Shown here piece after piece: positions 6,078 through 10,233 of a stretch of 10,233 nt of DNA. How positions within the stretch are numbered: the first letter of the stretch is position 1; every line of letters starts with the position of its first letter. Position numbers and translations under genes: made by a program. The stretch lies in assembly GCA_900757385.1 (NCBI GenBank), contig CAAENO010000184.1, forward strand, positions 1-10,233, given 5' to 3'. This DNA is from an uncultured Collinsella sp. GTDB taxonomy: Bacteria > Actinomycetota > Coriobacteriia > Coriobacteriales > Coriobacteriaceae. Under the pieces are notes generated by a model. The model was not told the origin of the DNA, ran no database searches, and was given only the letters and a program-made list of their open reading frames with translations.

Positions 6078-6370
6078 GCGGCGTCCTTGGTGGTGTAGAC
6101 ACGTGCGAACGTGGACGGGTCCGCTCCAAAGAGCATGTGAAGCATCAGGCGGCGCGAGTAGATGAGCTCGTCAAAGTCGTGAGGGAGCTCGATGTCGTGG
6201 ATACGCGCGATGTGGTGGGCGAGCGCCGAGAACGACTCGGGGTCGCAGATAACATCGGTGGTGACGTGGTAGACCGCCGTATCGGGGAACGCCTCTTCGT
6301 CGAAAGGCAGGAGATAGGGATCGTCGTCGACCTCGATGGCGACGCCGTACTGGGGCCAGTAATATGCCAT
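6074..6370 (-). CDS. 98-residue protein resembling the C-terminal part of DUF559-type endonucleases
   Basis: First gene of the minus-strand operon. ATG at 6370 is preceded by GGGAGG at good spacing, and the stop overlaps the next start by four bases, so it looks actively translated. Residues 4-17 (YWPQYGVAIEVDDD), a strand VYHVTTD (33-39) and a DPESFSALAHHIARI helix (43-57) follow the order seen in the second half of DUF559/Vsr-like nucleases (native substrate strand with a central IE, then 'vt...dp...' and a helix). The N-terminal half of such a nuclease, with the first catalytic acidic residue, is missing, and the in-frame sequence upstream reaches a stop about 67 bases back with no similarity. 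It is either a small derived protein that kept part of the fold or an unrelated short protein. Function unknown; no signal peptide or membrane segment. Confidence 0.7.
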   Translation of the reverse strand: MAYYWPQYGVAIEVDDDPYLLPFDEEAFPDTAVYHVTTDVICDPESFSALAHHIARIHDIELPHDFDELIYSRRLMLHMLFGADPSTFARVYTTKDAA

Positions 6371-6392
6371 GGGAACCTCCCTGCTTCTGGGG

Positions 6393-6414
6393 CCAAAACT
6401 TCTATCGGTTTTGG
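6393..6414. repeat. Inverted repeat CCAAAAC/GTTTTGG
   Basis: Perfect 7-base arms at 6393-6399 and 6408-6414 with an 8-base centre. It is 23-44 bases upstream of the ATG of the 98-residue gene, so it would lie in the 5' leader or at the promoter of the surface operon. It may be an operator or an RNA hairpin; it lacks the GC-rich stem and T-run of a terminator. Confidence 0.4.
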
Positions 6415-6443
6415 TTGTCGACGCCGACCGTATCAGCCGCTAC

Positions 6444-6480
6444 TTGACCAATTTCTGACCAAATGCTTGACGGATTGACA
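6444..6480. promoter_or_regulatory. Cluster of TGAC repeats, two as TGACCAA 11 bases apart
   Basis: TGAC occurs at 6445, 6456, 6468 and 6476. The first two are identical 7-mers TGACCAA (6445-6451, 6456-6462) one helical turn apart; the other two sit inside TTGACGG and TTGACA. Direct repeats at helical spacing in a divergent promoter region suggest a regulator binding site on one DNA face. No regulator gene is in the window. Confidence 0.35.
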
Positions 6481-6499
6481 TCTCCGCAGGTAAAAGGTG

Positions 6500-6523
6500 G
6501 AAAAAATTACTTCAACTTTTTTC
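6500..6523. repeat. AT-rich inverted repeat GAAAAAA/TTTTTTC
   Basis: Perfect 7-base arms at 6500-6506 and 6517-6523 around a 10-base centre, in the middle of the divergent region. An A-tract/T-tract pair of this kind can bend DNA or act as an UP-like element; a chance occurrence in AT-rich sequence is also possible. Confidence 0.35.
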
Positions 6524-6716
6524 GAGCGACAATCGAGCGGTCGGCGACGGCGGGGCGATATGTGTCAAAAGCATCGTCTGCCGAGGAAGCCTTGCCGTTC
6601 GCCGAATTGCACAAACGTAAAAATCGCCAATTATGGAGACGGTCTCGAACACGTCGACGAAACGATGCGGTAACATCTCCCTGCAAACACTGTAGTTAGC
6701 TAAAGGGGGAGTTCGC

Positions 6717-8318
6717 GTGTCTGCAACCATTAAACCCTTCACCGATGAGTTCGAAGAGTATGGCCGCGATGAATCTCGTGCATCGGGCGAAGCATCGAGC
6801 ATCTCGTTTCCGACAACGGAAGACGAGGTCCGTGCCATTTTGGAAACGCTCCATGCCGAGCGTGTCCCGGTAACGGTTCAGGGCGCCCGAACCGGCCTTG
6901 CCGCCGGTGCCGTGCCCCACGGTGGGCATATCCTCAATACTTCCCGTATGAATCGCTACTTGGGCCTTCGCCGCGATGAACAAGGCCAATTTCTGCTGCG
7001 CGTGGAGCCGGGCGTTGTGCTCTCGGAGCTGCGTAAGCAGCTGAGCAAGAAGGTACTGCCGACCGCTGGTTGGGACCAGGCATCGCTTGAGGCCTACGAG
7101 GAGTTCCAAGAGTCCCCCGAGCAGTTCTTTCCCACCGATCCCACCGAGGCATCTGCCTGTCTGGGTGGCATGGCGGCATGCAACGCCTCCGGCGCCCGCA
7201 GCTACGCTTACGGCCCCATGCGCCCGCATATCACGGGACTCCACGTCGCGCTGGCTGATGGCGATTTGCTTGAGCTTCAGCGCGGCGAGGCTTTTGCCCA
7301 GGACCGCCACCTGTCGCTCGTGACGGCAGCGGGCCGTACGCTCGAGCTCGATCTTCCCGGCTATACCATGCCCGAGACAAAAAATGCCTCAGGCTATTTC
7401 GTTGCGGACGATATGGACGCCATCGACCTCTTTATCGGCGCGTGCGGCACGCTCGGCGTCATTACCGAGCTCGAGATCGCCCTGCAGGCGGCACCTTCGG
7501 TCGTATGGGGTGTGAGTTGCTTTTTCGATAGCGAGGACAAGGCGGTGTCCTTTACCGATTCCGTGCGCCCTGTCCTGTCCCATGCGGCTGCCATCGAGTA
7601 CTTCGATGCTGGCGCCCTGGATATTCTACGTCGTCAGCGTGAGCAGTCGACCGCGTTCGCCTCGCTGCCGGCGCTCGACAAAGAGGCCAAGGTCTGTGTC
7701 TACGTGGAGCTCGACTGCGACGACGAAGTTCAGGCGACTGAGGAGCTGTATCACTTGGGGTGGGTACTAGAGCTTGCGGGCGGCAGCGACGATGCGACAT
7801 GGGTCGCGCGCACCGAGGTCGATCGCGAGTGCCAGCGGTTCTTCCGCCACGCGGTGCCCGAGAGCGTCAACATGCTCATCGACGAGCGTCGCCGCACCGA
7901 CCCCACCATTACCAAGCTGGGATCGGATATGTCGGTGCCCAATGCACGCCTTGCCGATGTCGTGGCCCTCTATCGCCGCACGCTGGCCGAAAGCGGGCTT
8001 GAGTCTGCTGCCTGGGGACACATCGGGAACAACCATCTGCATGTGAACATCCTGCCGCGCGATGCGCAAGACTACCGTCGTGGTGGAGAGCTCTTTGCCC
8101 AGTGGGCTTCCGAGGTCACGGCCATGGGCGGTGCCGTTTCTGCCGAACACGGCGTCGGCAAGATCAAGGCGGGCTTCTTGGAGACGATGTACGGCCACGA
8201 GGCCATGGTCGAGTCGGCGCGCCTCAAACTCCAGCTCGATCCTGCCGGCCAGTTGGGTCGCGGCAACCTGTTTACGGAGAAGCTCTTGGATGAACTCGTC
8301 CAGAAAGGGGGCGCGTGA
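6717..8318 (+). CDS. FAD-dependent D-lactate / 2-hydroxyacid dehydrogenase (GlcD/LctD type)
   Basis: 533 residues. It oxidises a 2-hydroxyacid, most likely D-lactate to pyruvate, using bound FAD and passing electrons to the EtfAB encoded next. The FAD_binding_4 domain spans about 28-260: VTVQGARTGLAAGAVP (52-67), DPTEASACLGGMAACNASGARSY (141-163) and GACGTLGVITELEIAL (241-256). The FAD-linked oxidase C-terminal domain follows, with LGSDMSVP (401-408), GHIGNNHLHVN (434-444) and AEHGVGKIKAGF (476-487), which carry the conserved metal/substrate-site histidines. It is somewhat longer than the usual about 460-470 residues, partly from an acidic insert near 120-140. GTG at 6717 is supported by AAGGGGGAG five bases upstream. 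The stop overlaps the GTG of etfB by four bases, so the trio is one operon. Glycolate cannot be excluded as substrate; the Etf context favours lactate. Confidence 0.9.
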   Translation: MSATIKPFTDEFEEYGRDESRASGEASSISFPTTEDEVRAILETLHAERVPVTVQGARTGLAAGAVPHGGHILNTSRMNRYLGLRRDEQGQFLLRVEPGVVLSELRKQLSKKVLPTAGWDQASLEAYEEFQESPEQFFPTDPTEASACLGGMAACNASGARSYAYGPMRPHITGLHVALADGDLLELQRGEAFAQDRHLSLVTAAGRTLELDLPGYTMPETKNASGYFVADDMDAIDLFIGACGTLGVITELEIALQAAPSVVWGVSCFFDSEDKAVSFTDSVRPVLSHAAAIEYFDAGALDILRRQREQSTAFASLPALDKEAKVCVYVELDCDDEVQATEELYHLGWVLELAGGSDDATWVARTEVDRECQRFFRHAVPESVNMLIDERRRTDPTITKLGSDMSVPNARLADVVALYRRTLAESGLESAAWGHIGNNHLHVNILPRDAQDYRRGGELFAQWASEVTAMGGAVSAEHGVGKIKAGFLETMYGHEAMVESARLKLQLDPAGQLGRGNLFTEKLLDELVQKGGA

Positions 8319-9136
8319 AGATGAGTGATTTCCATATGGTGGTGTGCGTCAAGGCGGTGCCCGGAAGCACCGAGGTCAAGATGGACCCCAAGACCAATAC
8401 TATCGTGCGTGATGGCAAGCAGGCGGTCATTAATCCCTTCGATGCAAGTGCCCTCGAATGCGCGCTGGCGCTGAAGGACGACTTTATCGGCTTTGGCATG
8501 GATGTGCGCGTGACGGTGGTGTCGATGGGCATCCCCGCGACCGAGTCGCTGCTGCGCGACTGCATCGCTCGAGGCGCCGACGACGCGCTGCTGCTGACCG
8601 ATCGCGCCTTTGCAGGTGCCGATACCCTGGCGACCACCTATGCTCTCAAATGCGGCATCGAGGCACTCGACGAGGACTTCGACCTGCTCATCTGCGGCAA
8701 GATGGCGGTGGATGGCGATACGGCCCAGATCGGCCCCGAGCTTGCCGGTGCCTTTGAGATTCCCTGCGTGACCGACGTGAGCTGCGTGCAAAGCGCGGGC
8801 TTTACGACGTGTGGCTCGCTGGCGCTCGTTCACGGATGCGATGCCGGCGAGGAGACGGTGTGTCTTGAGATGCCGTGCGCGATGACGACTGCCAAGGAGA
8901 TTGGCCAGCTGCGCATGCCGAGTATTGCCGGTATTCGCGCGGCGGAGGAGGCGGACGTGCGCGTGGTCAGTGCCGCCGACGTGAACGCCGACCCCGCGCG
9001 TTGCGGTCTTGCCGGATCACCGACGCAGGTCGTGCGCTCGTTTGTGCCCGACCGTGACCAAACGTGCGAGGCCGTTGAGGGAACGGCGTCCGAGCAGGCG
9101 GTAAAACTTGCCAAGATTATTGAGGGGATGGCATAG
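8315..9136 (+). CDS. etfB: Electron transfer flavoprotein beta subunit
   Basis: 273 residues, full length for EtfB. Family features are CVKAVPGSTEVKMD (11-24), NPFDASALECALALKD (40-55), VTVVSMGIPATESLLRDCIARGADDALLL (67-94), the flavin-contact motif VDGDTAQIGPELA (132-144) and LRMPSIAGIRAA (199-210). The DGDTAQxGP form resembles the version found in bifurcating Etf proteins, where EtfB carries the electron-splitting FAD and binds NAD(H). The GTG at 8315 overlaps the dehydrogenase stop (GTGA) and is well placed after AAAGGGGG; an ATG two codons in (8321) is an alternative. It pairs with the EtfA starting directly after its stop and accepts electrons from the dehydrogenase encoded before it. 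Confidence 0.95.
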   Translation: MKMSDFHMVVCVKAVPGSTEVKMDPKTNTIVRDGKQAVINPFDASALECALALKDDFIGFGMDVRVTVVSMGIPATESLLRDCIARGADDALLLTDRAFAGADTLATTYALKCGIEALDEDFDLLICGKMAVDGDTAQIGPELAGAFEIPCVTDVSCVQSAGFTTCGSLALVHGCDAGEETVCLEMPCAMTTAKEIGQLRMPSIAGIRAAEEADVRVVSAADVNADPARCGLAGSPTQVVRSFVPDRDQTCEAVEGTASEQAVKLAKIIEGMA

Positions 9137-10233
9137 ATGAGCGGGCTGATTATCGATAGCGAAGCCTGTATCGGCTGCGGTCGCTGCGTTCGCGCCTGCG
9201 CCTCGGGCGGCATTGTGGTGGAGGGTGAGCGCCCCAATCGCTGTGCCCGCGTAACCGACGGCTGTATCCTGTGCGGTGGGTGCGTCGACGCCTGCCCCGT
9301 CAACGCCATCTCAATTGAGCGCGACGAGGCCGCCGGCGCGGTAGACCTTGACGCATATCGAGACATTTGGGTCTTCGTGCAAACTGACAAGCACGATGCC
9401 GTGGCATCCGTGGCCTTCGAGCTCATGGGCAAGGGGCGCGAGCTTGCCGATGCACGCGGCTGTCGCCTGGTGGCGCTGATCGGCATAGGTTCCGAGGGCT
9501 CGCTCGAGGACCTCGAACACCTGGTTTGTGCCGGCGCGGACGAAGTTCTGGTCTGTCGTGACGAGCGCCTGCGTCAGAACGACGCGGAGGTCTACGCTCG
9601 CTTGATCTGCGATTTGGTAGCCGAGCGCAAGCCCGAGGCCATCCTGTACGGCGCGACCGCCTTTGGTCGCGAGCTGGCGCCCGGTGTGGCCGTGCGCTTG
9701 CAGACGGGTCTTACGGCCGATTGCACGGTGCTTTCTATGGATACGGAGACGGGTCTGCTGCAGCAGACACGCCCGGCGTTTGGCGGCAACCTGATGGCCA
9801 CCATTATCTGCCCCAACCACCGTCCTCAGATGGCAACGGTGCGCCCCGGCATCTTTAAGGCGCCCGAGTTTGACTATAGCCGCTCCGGCACGATTACCCA
9901 GGTAGTGCTTGCGGATGACGTTAAGGCCCGCGTCGAGATCTCGATTCCCGCCGAGGAGTGGGGACAGCAGGCCTCAATTGCCGATGCCGAGCGTCTGGTC
10001 GTGGTGGGCCGCGGCATCGGCTCCAAGAAGAATCTGCCCCTGATGCGAAAGCTCGCCGATGCCCTGGGTGCCGAGCTTGGTTGCACGCGTCCCATTGTGG
10101 AGGCAGGCTGGTTGGAGTATCGCCACCAAATTGGCCAGACGGGTGTATCGGTCTCGCCCAAGCTCCTCGTGAGCATCGGTGTCTCGGGCGCTATCCAGCA
10201 TCTCGCCGGCATCGGTGGGGCGGAGTGCATTGT
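9137..10233 (+). CDS. etfA: Electron transfer flavoprotein alpha subunit with N-terminal ferredoxin domain (partial)
   Basis: The frame is open from ATG at 9137 to the right edge (365 codons seen); the C-terminus is missing. The start touches the etfB stop with no gap, with GAGGGG nine bases upstream. Residues 1-60 form a two-cluster ferredoxin: C11/C14/C17/C21 and C43/C46/C49/C53, the last followed by proline; an extra C36 lies between. The first cluster ends CAS in place of the common CP. Residues about 70-240 are the EtfA alpha/beta domain (ILYGATAFGRELAPGVAVRL, LTADCTVL, RPAFGGNLMATI, ATVRPGIF). The FAD domain includes VVVGRGIGSKKNLPLMRKLA, RPIVEAGW, QIGQTGVSVSPKLLVSIGVS and GAIQHLAGI. 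This Fd-EtfA arrangement is known from the lactate dehydrogenase (LctC) and caffeyl-CoA reductase (CarE) complexes of Acetobacterium woodii, where the extra clusters exchange electrons with ferredoxin. Confidence 0.95.
   Translation, partial: MSGLIIDSEACIGCGRCVRACASGGIVVEGERPNRCARVTDGCILCGGCVDACPVNAISIERDEAAGAVDLDAYRDIWVFVQTDKHDAVASVAFELMGKGRELADARGCRLVALIGIGSEGSLEDLEHLVCAGADEVLVCRDERLRQNDAEVYARLICDLVAERKPEAILYGATAFGRELAPGVAVRLQTGLTADCTVLSMDTETGLLQQTRPAFGGNLMATIICPNHRPQMATVRPGIFKAPEFDYSRSGTITQVVLADDVKARVEISIPAEEWGQQASIADAERLVVVGRGIGSKKNLPLMRKLADALGAELGCTRPIVEAGWLEYRHQIGQTGVSVSPKLLVSIGVSGAIQHLAGIGGAECI

Larger units (their letters stand above)
6371..6716. promoter_or_regulatory. Divergent intergenic region between the surface operon and the lactate dehydrogenase operon
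   Basis: 346 bases with no convincing gene, clearly richer in A+T than its flanks at about 6490-6525. It must hold the promoters of both operons. Visible elements are an inverted repeat at 6393-6414, four TGAC units at 6445-6479, and an A6/T6 inverted repeat at 6500-6523. The hexamer TTGACA (6475-6480) is a perfect -35 on the plus strand but has no -10 at the right distance. For the plus-strand operon, weak -10 candidates are AATTAT (6629-6634) and TAACAT (6671-6676). I could not settle either promoter. No tRNA, riboswitch or terminator is evident. Confidence 0.6.

Noticed and set aside
6475..6480. TTGACA as the -35 box of the lactate dehydrogenase operon
   Set aside because: No -10 like hexamer occurs 16-18 bases downstream, and the gene starts more than 230 bases away; it may be just one of the TGAC repeats.
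6636..6646. GAGAC/GTCTC mini-palindrome
   Set aside because: Five-base arms with a one-base centre are too short to claim as a site; likely chance.
8072..8833. Minus-strand 253-codon frame, and a 204-codon frame at 6696-7310
   Set aside because: Both lie opposite the dehydrogenase and etfB genes, which show unmistakable family motifs; the antisense products look like composition artefacts.
1..10233. CRISPR arrays, tRNA/rRNA genes, insertion sequences
   Set aside because: No regularly spaced repeats, no tRNA-like cloverleaf in the gaps, and no transposase-like products or terminal inverted repeats were seen.

Overview
The window looks like a chromosomal segment of a Gram-positive, high-GC anaerobe, most likely a Coriobacteriia member close to Collinsella. 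This is inferred from the GC-rich codon use, signal peptides combined with a variant LPXTG sorting signal, and a lactate-dehydrogenase/Etf cluster of the anaerobic, ferredoxin-linked type. No search was run, so the taxon is an inference.

Layout. Positions 1-6370 are read entirely on the minus strand and 6717-10233 entirely on the plus strand, with a 346-base divergent regulatory region between them. Reading leftward from that region there is a five-gene surface operon: (1) a 98-residue protein resembling the C-terminal part of DUF559-type endonucleases; (2) a 169-residue protein with one N-terminal membrane helix; (3) a 199-residue secreted beta-rich protein; (4) a tiny wall-anchor protein with an LAQTG sorting signal; (5) a 476-residue secreted protein with two CxxC motifs and a C-terminal domain that seems to be a diverged version of the 199-residue protein. 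Overlaps (4 bases, about 17 bases) and an 18-base gap argue for one transcript. Next comes a DUF554 membrane protein with its own promoter-operator region. Last is a pair made of a TerB-N/TerB-C protein and a DUF2791-family (BREX BrxC/BrxD-like) P-loop ATPase whose start overlaps the preceding stop by 8 bases; the ATPase runs off the left edge.

Rightward from the divergent region there is a tightly packed trio: an FAD-dependent D-lactate/2-hydroxyacid dehydrogenase, EtfB, and EtfA with an N-terminal two-cluster ferredoxin domain (cut by the right edge). This is the composition of the electron-confurcating lactate dehydrogenase described in Acetobacterium woodii, which oxidises lactate with NAD+ at the expense of reduced ferredoxin.

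The least explained parts are the surface operon and the TerB-N/ATPase pair. The first may encode a small uncharacterised wall-attached assembly. The second belongs to a DNA-processing or defence-like context whose remaining genes would lie left of position 1.
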